Below are positions 52,022-60,848 of a stretch of DNA of 64,000 bases, piece by piece. Every line of letters begins with the position of its first letter. Position 1 is the first letter of the stretch. A program made the translations under genes and the position numbers. The notes under the pieces were generated by a model. It was not told the origin of the DNA. It was given only the letters and a program-made list of their open reading frames with translations, and did not search any database. Origin of the DNA: Streptomonospora nanhaiensis (GTDB lineage Bacteria > Actinomycetota > Actinomycetes > Streptosporangiales > Streptosporangiaceae); NCBI RefSeq assembly GCF_026642255.1, contig NZ_CP113264.1:4030001-4094000 (forward strand), written 5' to 3'.

Positions 52022-53137
52022 TCAGGGGGCGCCGGCGCCGGAGGCGCGCAGCGCCTCGTTGCGGGCTGCGATGTCTTCCCAGGTGGCGGGCAGCATGCGG
52101 TCGCGGCCGCTGTGGACGCGGCCCTGGGCGAAGGTGACGTAGGGGCGCTGCCGGGCCTCGTACCGGGCGAACGCGGCGGTGTGGTCGCCGCCGCTCCGTT
52201 CGAGTTCCTCGGCGAGGAAGCGGGCGCCGGTGAGCGCGAGCGAGGTGCCCCGGCCGGACAGGTAGGCGGGGCTGTACCCGGCGTCCCCGACGAGGGCGAC
52301 GCGGCCGCGGTGCCAGGAGGGCAGGTGGATCTGGCTCGCGGAGGTGAGGTAGAAACCGGGGTCGGCGCGGGCGGCGTCGAGCAGTTCCGGGATCCGCCAC
52401 GACCGGTGGCCGGCGAAGGCGTCGAGGAGGATCTTCTTCTGGGCGTCCGGGTCGCGGTGGTCGTGGTCGATCGGGTCCGAGCGGAACTGGAAGACCGCGA
52501 CGGCCCTGCCCTTGTACCGGAAGATGCCCGCCATCCGGCCGGGGACGTTGTGGATCGGGTTGATGCCCCCGGTGTGGGCCTCGGCGGGGAGGTCGGCGAG
52601 GGCGAAGTAGACGCCGAGGTGCCGCAGGTGGTCCTTCTCGGGTCCGAACACGAGCCTGCGGACGGCGGAGTGCTGGCCGTCGGCGCCGAGCACCAGGTCG
52701 TACCGGCCGGTGCGGCCCGAGGCGAAACGCACGTCGACGCCGCTTCCGTCGTCGTTCAGCGCCTGGATCGAGTCGCCGAAGCGGATCGCCGCGGTGTCCG
52801 GGAGCGCGTCGGCGAGGATGCGCACGAGGTCCTCGCGGAGGAGTTCGATGTCGTCGTCGGAGTCGTTGATCTGCGCCAGCGGGAGCGGGGCCACCGGCTC
52901 GCCCGCGCTGTCGACGAACTGGGCGAGCTCGGACATCCGGATCCGCTGCTTCCGGATCGTGGCGAGCAGTCCCATCCTCTCCGCGGCCTCGATCGCGTCA
53001 CCGCGGATGTCGACGGGTGTTCCTGTGAGCCGGAGGTGGTGGGCGTACTCGACGAGGGTGACGTCGTGGCCGCGGGCGCCGAGTCCGAGGGCGCAGGCGA
53101 GCCCTGCGACACCGGCTCCGGAGACGAGGATGTTCAC
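52022..53137 (-). CDS. FAD-dependent aromatic/tetracycline-type monooxygenase
   Basis: 371 aa from GTG at 53137 (GGAG upstream). Three class A flavin motifs are in order: VSGAGVAGLACALGL (GxGxxG), VLGADGQHSAVRRLV (DG) and ALVGDAGYSPAYLSGRGTSLAL (GD). These PHBH-fold enzymes hydroxylate aromatic or polyketide substrates with NAD(P)H and oxygen; TetX-like detoxification is one option. Together with the MFS gene and divergent TetR gene it forms a plausible drug-resistance set. Confidence 0.85.
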   Translation of the reverse strand: MNILVSGAGVAGLACALGLGARGHDVTLVEYAHHLRLTGTPVDIRGDAIEAAERMGLLATIRKQRIRMSELAQFVDSAGEPVAPLPLAQINDSDDDIELLREDLVRILADALPDTAAIRFGDSIQALNDDGSGVDVRFASGRTGRYDLVLGADGQHSAVRRLVFGPEKDHLRHLGVYFALADLPAEAHTGGINPIHNVPGRMAGIFRYKGRAVAVFQFRSDPIDHDHRDPDAQKKILLDAFAGHRSWRIPELLDAARADPGFYLTSASQIHLPSWHRGRVALVGDAGYSPAYLSGRGTSLALTGARFLAEELERSGGDHTAAFARYEARQRPYVTFAQGRVHSGRDRMLPATWEDIAARNEALRASGAGAP

Positions 53138-53340
53138 GTGTGCGCTCCAGGTTTCGCTGGGGTGGGTGTGCGAACCGCGGAGCAGGGCGGTCGTCGTCCG
53201 GGCCGCTGCCACGGCAGCCCGCCGACACTAAAGAAACAATCAGTTGCTTTTAGAGAGCTTACCGACGACCGGCTTGCACCGCAACGCCGCGCCGGGCGAC
53301 AATCGGCACCCGAGCAGAGGACCAGGAGGTGGGCGCGGCG

Positions 53341-53946
53341 ATGGCCGAGGGAAACACCGTCCGACCGACCGCACGGCGCCCCGGTGGCCGCAACGCACGG
53401 GTGAGGGCGCAGATCCTCGCCGCGACCGCCGAGCTCGTGGCGCGCGACGGCATCACGGGCTTCCGCTACGAGGAGGTCGCCGAGTTCGCCGGCGTGCACA
53501 AGACCAGCGTCTACCGCAACTGGCCCGACCGCGAGGAGCTGGTGGTCGAAGCCCTGCTGCGCTACGCCGAGGACCTCGCCTCGGTCGCCGACACCGGCGA
53601 CATCCACCGGGACCTGGTGGACTTCCTGGAGGCCCTCGCCGGCGGTCTGGAGACGCCGTTCGGCCGGACCCTCGAACAGGCCGTCCAACCCGCCCGCCAG
53701 GGCCCCACCGTCCAGGCGCTGACCAGGATCCTCGACCAGCGCGTGGCCGCCATGCAGCGGCGGGTGGACACCGCCGTGGAGCGGGGCGAGCTCCCCCCGG
53801 TCGAGAGCTCCTTCCTCGGCGAGATGATCTCCGGCCCGGTGCACCTCATCGTCAACCGCGGCATGCGCACGTTCACCCGCGCGGACGCGGAGCGCATCGT
53901 CGGCGTGGTGCTCGCCGGCCTCCGGGCCACGGCTGCGCACACCTGA
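53341..53946 (+). CDS. TetR/AcrR-family regulator
   Basis: 201 aa from the ATG at 53341 (AGGAGG upstream). HTH region ILAATAELVARDGITGFRYEEVAEFAGVHKTSVYRNWPDREEL, in parts AATAELVARDG and VAEFAGVHKTSVYRNW. TetR_C-type ligand domain. It is divergent from the FAD monooxygenase gene. The shared region around 53228-53255 is unusually AT-rich (CAATCAGTTGC core) and probably holds the operator. Confidence 0.85.
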   Translation: MAEGNTVRPTARRPGGRNARVRAQILAATAELVARDGITGFRYEEVAEFAGVHKTSVYRNWPDREELVVEALLRYAEDLASVADTGDIHRDLVDFLEALAGGLETPFGRTLEQAVQPARQGPTVQALTRILDQRVAAMQRRVDTAVERGELPPVESSFLGEMISGPVHLIVNRGMRTFTRADAERIVGVVLAGLRATAAHT

Positions 53947-54061
53947 GCCGCCGCCCCGGCCGCGAGGTTCGGGCCGGGGGCCGGAGCGCCTCCGGCGGAC
54001 GCCTCCGCTGCGGCGCGGCACCACACATTTGCGCAACACGGGGCCGAGTACGGTCCGGCGC

Positions 54062-55606
54062 ATGCGTAGACAACTCCTCCTGCTCGGCGCCCTGTGCGCG
54101 CTCGCCGTACCCCTGTTCACCGCGGTCCCGGCGCAGGCGATCGTGGGCGGCACCGAGTCCACCCGCGCCTACTCCTTCATGGGCTCGTTCCAACCCTCGT
54201 ATCCCGCTCCCCCGCGCGAGGACGGCCACGGATGCGGCGTCCTGCTCCTGGCCCCCCAGTGGGTGCTGACCGCCAGCCACTGCGCCGGCAAGAACCCGAC
54301 CAACGCGAAGGTGGGCGTCCCCCAGGGCTGGAAGGTCCGGATCGGGTCGCTGGACAGCACCTCCGGGGGCGAGGTGGCCGAGGTCGACCACTACTACCGG
54401 CTGGCGACCAGCAACGACGAGGGCGGCTTCTGGGGCAGGGACCTGGCGCTGATGCACCTGGCGGCCCCGGTCGAGGCCGAACCCGTGCGGATCGCCCGGA
54501 GCACCCCGGCGGAGGGCTCACCGGCCAGACTCCTGGGCTGGGGCATGACCTGCGACGACAGCGACGACCCGGCGTGCTACCCGAACCGGTTGCACGAGGC
54601 CGACACCGTGGTCCAGCCGGCCTCGGCGTGCGGGATCACGGACCGCACCGACGAACTGTGCATCGGCAGCCGCGACGGCAGCGTCAACGCGGCCAACATG
54701 GACTCGGGCGGGCCCGCGCTGGTCCGCGAGGACGGTGAGTGGGCCGTGGCCGGCGTGGTCAGCGGCCCGAGCGGGAACGACGCCCCGGTCTGGTTCACCG
54801 ACGCCACCCTGCACACCGCGTGGATCGACGGCATCGTCGACGGCACCGACGTGCCCGCCGACGACGAGATCCCGGACGTGGAGGGGGCGGCGTACCTGGG
54901 CGGCTGCGCGGGCTCGGTGGTGCGCACCGCCTCCTCGCTCCCGGAGGACCCCGCGCTCATGCTGACCAACGGCCACTGCGTGCAGGAGGAGCGGCCCGCC
55001 CCGGGAAGCGCGCTGGTCGACCGCCCGGCCGACGGCGAGGTGCACATCGGCGACCCCCGGGGCTACCCGCAGGCCACCGCCCGGCTGGAGCGCCTGGTGT
55101 ACGCGACGATGACCGGCACCGACGTCGCCCTCTACCGCCTGGACACGACCTACGGGCAGCTGGAGTCGGAGGGGGCCAAGGTCCTCGAACTGGCCTCCGA
55201 ACCCGTGCGCTCGGGCGATCCGCTCAGCATGCTCGTCCCCTACACCCGTCTGGGGTGCTCGGCCGAAGCCGTGGTCCCGCACCTGCGCGAGGGCGGCTAC
55301 GAGCAGGACGACGCGATCCGCTACGCCTCGGGCGGGGGCTGCGATGTCTTTCCGGGCATGTCCGGTTCGGCGCTGCTGGCCCCCGACGGCTCCACGGTGG
55401 TGGGGGTCCACAACACCCACAACCGGGACGGCGAGGAGTGCACCGACGACAACCCCTGTGAGGTGGACGGGGACGGGAACGTCACCTTCGGGCAGGGCCG
55501 CGCCTACGGCCAGCAGGTGCACATGGTCACGGACTGCCTGACCACCGGGTCGGAGCTGGACCTGGCGCAGCCGGACTGCACCCTCACCGGGGCTTCGCGC
55601 CCCTGA
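54062..55606 (+). CDS. Secreted protein with two tandem serine-protease domains
   Basis: 514 aa. A signal peptide (1-26, ending PAQA) is followed directly by IVGG, so signal peptidase cleavage could free the Ile N-terminus without a propeptide. Domain 1 has His73 (LTASHC), Asp127 (GRDLALMHL) and Ser215 in MDSGGP, where the usual Gly193-equivalent is Met and the 189-equivalent is Asn. Domain 2 is V8/S1B-like: His305 (LTNGHC), Asp354 (GTDVALYRL) and Ser434 (FPGMSGSAL). Two complete triads in one chain are uncommon. Extracellular. Confidence 0.8.
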   Translation: MRRQLLLLGALCALAVPLFTAVPAQAIVGGTESTRAYSFMGSFQPSYPAPPREDGHGCGVLLLAPQWVLTASHCAGKNPTNAKVGVPQGWKVRIGSLDSTSGGEVAEVDHYYRLATSNDEGGFWGRDLALMHLAAPVEAEPVRIARSTPAEGSPARLLGWGMTCDDSDDPACYPNRLHEADTVVQPASACGITDRTDELCIGSRDGSVNAANMDSGGPALVREDGEWAVAGVVSGPSGNDAPVWFTDATLHTAWIDGIVDGTDVPADDEIPDVEGAAYLGGCAGSVVRTASSLPEDPALMLTNGHCVQEERPAPGSALVDRPADGEVHIGDPRGYPQATARLERLVYATMTGTDVALYRLDTTYGQLESEGAKVLELASEPVRSGDPLSMLVPYTRLGCSAEAVVPHLREGGYEQDDAIRYASGGGCDVFPGMSGSALLAPDGSTVVGVHNTHNRDGEECTDDNPCEVDGDGNVTFGQGRAYGQQVHMVTDCLTTGSELDLAQPDCTLTGASRP

Positions 55607-55657
55607 GCGACCCGTCCGGGTCGGGCGCACCCGCCGGTCCGCCTCCGCGGCGGACCC

Positions 55658-55700
55658 GTCGGCGGACCCCGGAGCCTCCCTCCGGCCGGGGTCCGCCGAC
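55658..55700 (+). terminator. Strong terminator after the protease gene
   Basis: GTCGGCGGACCCCGG pairs perfectly with CCGGGGTCCGCCGAC (15 bp, 13-nt loop). The rest of 55701-55945 shows no gene. Confidence 0.75.
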
Positions 55701-55945
55701 GGTGCTTCCCGCGTACCCGAAGGTCCCGGTCCTCACCCGGGAACTCGTCCCGAAAGCCATCGGCATGCTCGGCCGGGCGCTTGTGGCAGATGGGGAGAGA
55801 GCCGGATCGGCCACGGGCAACAGCCCTGACAGCCGCCGGCTCTCCCCCGGCCGTGGTCCGGGCAGCCCCGGGAACCGCTACGCCCCCGACCACGGCTCTC
55901 CGTGGTCTTTCGGCAGGAGCCCGGCCCCGAACAGGCGCTACCCGG

Positions 55946-56731
55946 CTACGCGGGCATGCCGGTCTCGGCCCCCAGGTAGGTCACGACCGGCGCACCCGTG
56001 TGTGGAGAGGTGTCGACGACGGCTTCGACCGCATAGACGGAGCGGATGAGCTCGGGCGTCAGCACAGCGGCGGGCGGCCCGGACGCCGCGACCCGACCGT
56101 CGTGCAGGACCGCGACCCGGTCGCAGTAGCGTGCGGCCAGGTTGAGGTCGTGAAGGGCGGTCACCACCGTCATGTCGAGCGAGCGGAGCAGGGTGAGGAC
56201 TTCGAGCTGGTAACGGACGTCGAGGTGGTTGGTGGGCTCGTCCAACACGATCACTTCCGGCTGCTGCGCGAGCGCGCGGGCGAGCTGGGCGCGCTGCTGT
56301 TCACCGCCGGAGAGCGTCCGCCACGACCGGGATCGATACGCGCGCATCCCGGTGAGGGAGAGCGCGTGTTCGATCGCGGCACGGTCCTCGCCGTCCAGTC
56401 CGGCGAAGGTGCTGCGGTACGGCGTTCTGCCGAGCGCCACGGCCTCGTCGACGGTGATGTCGGTGTGCACCTCGGGCGACTGTTCGACGATCGCCATCCG
56501 CCGGGCGACCGCGCGCCGGGACAACGAGCGAACCGGTTCCCCGCCCAGGAGGACCGTCCCCGCATCCGGCCGCCGAAGCCCCGCCAGGATGCGCAGCAGT
56601 GAGGTCTTGCCGGCCCCGTTGGGCCCGAGCACGGCGAGCACCTCGTTCGAGCGCACCTCGATCGAGACCCCGTCGAGGATGCGTGTCCTGTCGACCGACC
56701 ACGTGATGTCGTTCGCTGCCAGTGCCGTCAT
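55946..56731 (-). CDS. FecE/BtuD-type ABC ATPase
   Basis: 261 aa from the ATG at 56731. Walker A LGPNGAGKTS near residue 36, signature LSGGEQQRAQLARAL, Walker B VIVLDEPTNHLD and the switch His in TALHDLNLA. It powers the FecCD permease encoded upstream (4-bp ATGA overlap). Last gene of a four-gene operon starting at 59695. Confidence 0.88.
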   Translation of the reverse strand: MTALAANDITWSVDRTRILDGVSIEVRSNEVLAVLGPNGAGKTSLLRILAGLRRPDAGTVLLGGEPVRSLSRRAVARRMAIVEQSPEVHTDITVDEAVALGRTPYRSTFAGLDGEDRAAIEHALSLTGMRAYRSRSWRTLSGGEQQRAQLARALAQQPEVIVLDEPTNHLDVRYQLEVLTLLRSLDMTVVTALHDLNLAARYCDRVAVLHDGRVAASGPPAAVLTPELIRSVYAVEAVVDTSPHTGAPVVTYLGAETGMPA

Positions 56732-57876
56732 TGCCGAGCCGCCTTGCGCAGAACGATCGCGAACATCGGCGCACCGAGCAGCGCCGTGATCACCCCCACC
56801 GGGATGTCGTGCGGCGAGAACGCCGAGCGGGCGAAGGTGTCGACCCACACCAGGAAGATCGCTCCGCCGAGCCCCGAGAGGGGAAGCAGTAGGCGATGCG
56901 TGGGCCCGGCGAGCAGACGCACGATGTGCGGCACGAGCAGCCCGATGAACCCGATCGCCCCGGACGCCGCGACGGCCGCCGCCGTGATGAGCGCGGTGAG
57001 GACCATGAGCGCCACCCGTGCCAGGGTCACGTTGATCCCGAGCGAGGAAGCGGTGTCCCAGCCGAAGGTGAACGCGTCCAGGGCCGGCGCGAGGAACAGG
57101 CAGCCGACGGCTCCGAGCACGATGACGGCGGACGCCACGATCAGCGGCTCCCAGCGCGCACCCCCGAGTGAGCCGAGCAGCCAGTAGGTGAAGCCCCGGG
57201 TGGCGTCCGCGTCGCCGTCGAGCATCAGCACGAGCGAGGTGATCGCCGAGAAGAACTGCGACACGAGCACACCGGTGAGCACCACGCGGGCGGGGTTCGA
57301 GACGCGTCCGCCCCCGATGAGGAACAGCACGATCGCGAAGGCGACCAGCGCGCCGGCGAAAGCGCCCGTCGAGAGGGTCACCGCGCCCGAGCCGAGCCCG
57401 AGGATCATGACCGAGACCGCCCCGGTGGACGCCCCGGAGGAGACCCCGAGCAAGTACGGTTCGGCGAGCGGGTTGCGGGTGACCGACTGCAGCACCGCGC
57501 CCGAGACCGAGAGTCCGAGCCCGACCACGGCGGCGAGGAGCACACGTGGCAGACGCGACTCCCAGACGAGGGCGTCGATGAGCGGCGGCGCCGGCGCAAC
57601 GGGGGCGAGGGCGCCCAGCCCGATGTTGCGCAGGATGATCCCGAGCACGTCGAGCGCCCCGATGTCCGCCGTGCCGACGAAGGTCGCGACGATGATCGAC
57701 GCGCACAACGCGACGATGAAGGCGCCGACGATGAGGGACGAGCGCAGCCTGCCCGGTGCACGTGTCGGGGAGACCACGGCATCGCCTGCCGTCGCTCGCG
57801 CCGCCAGGGGATCGGCTCCGGGAAGCGCGCCCGTGTCGCGCGAGCCGGTCTGTGAGGGATCGGTGAGTTTCGTCAT
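56728..57876 (-). CDS. FecCD/BtuC-type ABC permease
   Basis: 382 aa from the ATG at 57876. About ten hydrophobic segments; RLPRVLLAAVVGLGLSVSGAVLQSVTRNPLAEPYLLGVSSGAS is a standard BtuC block (parts: RLPRVLLAA, NPLAEPYLLGVSSGA) and GFIGLLVPHIVRLLAG the ATPase-coupling helix. A hydrophilic 45-residue N-terminus precedes TM1. It overlaps the methyltransferase gene by 4 bp. Confidence 0.88.
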   Translation of the reverse strand: MTKLTDPSQTGSRDTGALPGADPLAARATAGDAVVSPTRAPGRLRSSLIVGAFIVALCASIIVATFVGTADIGALDVLGIILRNIGLGALAPVAPAPPLIDALVWESRLPRVLLAAVVGLGLSVSGAVLQSVTRNPLAEPYLLGVSSGASTGAVSVMILGLGSGAVTLSTGAFAGALVAFAIVLFLIGGGRVSNPARVVLTGVLVSQFFSAITSLVLMLDGDADATRGFTYWLLGSLGGARWEPLIVASAVIVLGAVGCLFLAPALDAFTFGWDTASSLGINVTLARVALMVLTALITAAAVAASGAIGFIGLLVPHIVRLLAGPTHRLLLPLSGLGGAIFLVWVDTFARSAFSPHDIPVGVITALLGAPMFAIVLRKAARQ

Positions 57877-58664
57877 CTTCGCGCGAACACCACGACATCG
57901 TCGTAGTACCGCCAGATGACACCGGTTTCGGCGAAGCCGGCGGTGCCGAGCGCTTGCAGGTGCAGCTCGAGCGGCGCGTGCGGTGTGGGCGGGCGGTCGG
58001 CGAAGCGGCGCTCGCGCTCGGCGTGGTGCTGTCCGAACGCGTCGTCCGCGACGGCGTCCGCCCACCACTCGTCCCAGGTCTGCACGCCCTGCGCGTGCGC
58101 GTCGTGCTGGGTGCGTTCGTCGTCGGCGGCCGCCGCCTCGGTGAGGAAGGGCTGCGAGCGCGGGTCGTAGCGCAGGTGGTCGGCGTTCATGAAGACGCCG
58201 TCGGCGGGGAGCAGGGTCCCCAGGGCGTCGTAGACGGCGACGAGCTGCGCCGGCTCCAGCCAGTGGAGCGCGGTCGACGAGACGGCGACGTGCACGGGCC
58301 CGTCGGGGAGCTGAGCCCTCCAGCCGGGCGCTGCCAGATCGACGTCGAGGGGCGTGAAGCGTGAACCGTGGCGTCGGCCGAGCCAGGAGCCCGCGATCGC
58401 GAGCAGCACCGGGTCGTAGTCGACTCCGATCACCCGGGCGCCCGGGAACCGGTCGAGGACGCGCTGCGAGAGACTGCCGGGGCCGCACGCCAGATCGAGG
58501 ACGGTCATGCCGGTTCCGTCGGTCTCGAACTCGTCCGAGGAGGCGCACATCCGCGTGATGACGTCGAGCATGATCTCGAACCTCTGCTCGCGGTGGGTGA
58601 TGTACGCCGCCTGCTGGTCGTCCCAGGCGCGGATGAGCCGGTCGAGGGCGTTCGTGTTCGTCAT
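57873..58664 (-). CDS. Class I SAM-dependent methyltransferase inside an uptake operon
   Basis: 263 aa; ATG overlaps the stop of the binding-protein gene (TAATG). VLDLACGPGSLSQRVLDRFPG is motif I, VIGVDYDPVLLAIA motif II, and VAVSSTALHWLEP the acidic-loop region. Its position between binding protein and permease suggests it acts on the imported ligand, or on a metallophore. Such a placement is not part of the standard FecBCDE layout. Confidence 0.8.
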   Translation of the reverse strand: MTNTNALDRLIRAWDDQQAAYITHREQRFEIMLDVITRMCASSDEFETDGTGMTVLDLACGPGSLSQRVLDRFPGARVIGVDYDPVLLAIAGSWLGRRHGSRFTPLDVDLAAPGWRAQLPDGPVHVAVSSTALHWLEPAQLVAVYDALGTLLPADGVFMNADHLRYDPRSQPFLTEAAAADDERTQHDAHAQGVQTWDEWWADAVADDAFGQHHAERERRFADRPPTPHAPLELHLQALGTAGFAETGVIWRYYDDVVVFARR

Positions 58665-59695
58665 TACTCGATCTCCATGTCGATGAGGCCCTGCGCGACG
58701 GTCGGGACGGCCTGCACGCTGTGGACCGACGGGTCCATGTGCTGTCCGGGCACGACGATGAAGCGGTCGTTGACGACGGCGTCCATGGTCGAGGTCAGCG
58801 GGTCGTTCTTGAGGAACTCGATCTTCTCCTCGGCCGTGTCGCCGGGGTATCCGCGGCTCAGGTCGGCGAGCACGAGCACGTCGGGGTTGCGCGCGGCGAC
58901 CTCGTCCCAGCTGACCTCCGGCCATTTGGTCGAGGCGTCGCTGAAGGCGTTCTCGGCGCCGAGCATCTCGGTCACGGTCTGCGGGAGCCCGCCGGGCCCC
59001 GCGACCGAGGGGGTGGAAGAGGACGACGCGGTCGAGTAGAACCAGACCAGGCTCGGCGTGCCCTCGATCTGTTCGGCGATCTCGAGTCCCTCGTCGACCA
59101 CGGCCTGCTGCTCGGCGACGAGCTCTTCGCCGGCGTCGGGCACGTCGAAGACCTCGGCAATGGTCTCGATCTCGTCGAACAGCATCTCGAAGGTCGCGCC
59201 GCCCTCGACGGCCTCGTGGTAGGTGCAGTCGAACTCGCTGAGGTAGGTCGGGACGCCGAGTTCGTGGAGTTCGGCGCGCTCACCGGCGTTCTCTGCGGTG
59301 AGGAACGAGGCGAACGACGAGTAGACGAAGTCGGGCTGCGCCTCCAGCAGGGTCTCGTGCTTGAGCAGGCCGTCCGTGAGCAGGGGGATGCCCTCGTAGG
59401 CGTCGGCGATGTCGCTCGGGACGGGGTCGGTCTCGTACGAGGTGCCTGCCATGCGATCGGCGAGGCCGAGCCGGATCATGATCTCGGTGGCCGACTGGTT
59501 CAGCGAGACCGCGCGCTCGGGAGCCTGCTCGACGGTCACCTCGGTGTCGCAGTTCTCGACGCTGAGGGGGTAGGGGGTCGCTCCCCCGCCCGCTGCCGCC
59601 GTGGAGTCGGTTTCGGGGACGGCCGCCGTCGCGCAGCCGGCCAGGGCGAGAGTCGATGCGACTCCTACGGTTCTGATAATGATTTTCAATTTCAT
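58664..59695 (-). CDS. FecB/BtuF-type substrate-binding lipoprotein
   Basis: 343 aa. Short signal with lipobox LAGC (residues 18-21). Then NCDTEVTVEQAPERAVSLNQSATEIMIRLGLADR, typical of class III binding proteins; GLLKHETLLEAQPDFVYSS and PSVAGPGGLPQTVTEMLG follow. It captures a metal chelate or cofactor-like ligand outside the cell. Similar proteins have been annotated as F420-0 binders, but no F420 genes are here. A Zur/Fur-like box overlaps codons 3-8, pointing to metal control. Confidence 0.82.
   Translation of the reverse strand: MKLKIIIRTVGVASTLALAGCATAAVPETDSTAAAGGGATPYPLSVENCDTEVTVEQAPERAVSLNQSATEIMIRLGLADRMAGTSYETDPVPSDIADAYEGIPLLTDGLLKHETLLEAQPDFVYSSFASFLTAENAGERAELHELGVPTYLSEFDCTYHEAVEGGATFEMLFDEIETIAEVFDVPDAGEELVAEQQAVVDEGLEIAEQIEGTPSLVWFYSTASSSSTPSVAGPGGLPQTVTEMLGAENAFSDASTKWPEVSWDEVAARNPDVLVLADLSRGYPGDTAEEKIEFLKNDPLTSTMDAVVNDRFIVVPGQHMDPSVHSVQAVPTVAQGLIDMEIE
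59674..59688. promoter_or_regulatory. Zur/Fur-type box over the start of the uptake operon
   Basis: TGATAAT-G-ATTTTCA, a 7-1-7 inverted repeat with one mismatch, close to the actinobacterial Zur consensus TGAAAATGATTTTCA. It lies 7-21 nt inside the coding sequence. The bottom strand has TAACCT then 6 nt then the ATG, so transcription may start at the ATG and the box would sit just downstream of +1, where a repressor blocks well. Confidence 0.65.
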
Positions 59696-59700
59696 GACCG

Positions 59701-60119
59701 TAGGTTACAGTGCCTCTGCCACCAGCCTGTACTCCACTGCGTGACGACCGAGGAGGCGCCCGCGGACCGCCTTCGGACCCTCCGCCCGTGTCCCGCGACG
59801 GTGCCGCGCCGTCGTCAGGACTTCCCGAGGGGGCGACGACGCGTTCCCCCGCCACTGCCGGTTCGACCTTCTCGGCGCCGGTCCGGCCGGGGGTCGGGCC
59901 GTGGTCGACGCGACCCCGGCTCCGCCCGGGCAGGGCCCCGCCCCGCGAAGCCGCCCGCCGGGGCGGAACCGGCTCTCCCTCCCCGGCCCTCGCCGCCGGT
60001 ACACCGCGCCGCAAACAGACGTTCTGCCCGTCTTGTGGCGACACGGCACTACACATAGCATCAGGGCGACCTCACCGGGTCACCAGAGAGATCAGCACCC
60101 TCACCCCAGGGAGACCCCC
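59701..60119. other. Intergenic region between divergent genes
   Basis: 419 bp with no recognised gene. Unlike the classical snapalysin locus, no LysR regulator gene is present. Confidence 0.4.
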
Positions 60120-60695
60120 ATGCTGAGACGCATCCTCACACCCCTCCTCATCGCGCTGAGCGCCCTGGCGCTGACGCTGGTGGGCGCCGTACCGGCCTCC
60201 GCGGAACCCGCGGACCAGGTCCAGCCCCTGCGCCAGACCACCCTGTACTACGACGCGAGCCAGTCCGCGGAGTACGCCTCCGCCGTCGCCTCGGCCGTGG
60301 GCGTGTGGAACTCCAGCGTCAACAACGTCCGCCTGGAGCCGGCCCCCGCCGGGCGGCGGGCCGAGATCCGCATCATCGCCGACGACGGCTGGCCCCGCGC
60401 CCACCTGGGCCCGGTGCGCCCGGGCGGGCAGGTCACCGTCTGGATGGGCCGCCAGGGCACCGCCCAGGGCTACGACGCGGTGCGCATCGCCGCGCACGAG
60501 CTCGGCCACAGCCTGGGCCTGCCCGACGTCAAGCCCGGCCCGTGCTCCTCGCTGATGTCGGGCTCCACCGGCGGGGTGAACTGCACCGTCCGCGCCCCCA
60601 ACGCCTCCGAGCGCGCGCGGGTCGAGGCCAACTACGGCGGCGGCCTGGCGGGCCAGCGCGCCGCCGACGGGCGGCTCCTGGTCGACCGCTTCTGA
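60120..60695 (+). CDS. Snapalysin-family small secreted zinc protease
   Basis: 191 aa, ATG with GGGAG upstream. Signal peptide of about 28 residues ending ASAEPA. The zinc motif HELGHSLGLPD (HExxHxxGxxD) is near residue 124, and the Met-turn-like SSLMSG follows. These are the marks of snapalysin (M7), an extracellular neutral protease of actinomycetes. Nothing in the catalytic part is missing. Confidence 0.85.
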   Translation: MLRRILTPLLIALSALALTLVGAVPASAEPADQVQPLRQTTLYYDASQSAEYASAVASAVGVWNSSVNNVRLEPAPAGRRAEIRIIADDGWPRAHLGPVRPGGQVTVWMGRQGTAQGYDAVRIAAHELGHSLGLPDVKPGPCSSLMSGSTGGVNCTVRAPNASERARVEANYGGGLAGQRAADGRLLVDRF

Positions 60696-60848
60696 CCGGG
60701 CACACCGGATCGGCGGTCACCGGCCTCCGGCACCGACCCTCACCAGGGGTCGGCGCCGGAGGCGTCACCGCTTCCGCGTGAGACCGGTCGCCGACGCTCC
60801 GGTCCCACGGCCTCCACTCCCCCGTTCCGGGCCGGGACCGCGATGTGA

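Noticed and set aside
53228-53255. Candidate TetR dyad around CAATCAGTTGC
   Set aside because: The region is AT-rich and well placed, but the arms do not pair convincingly when written out.
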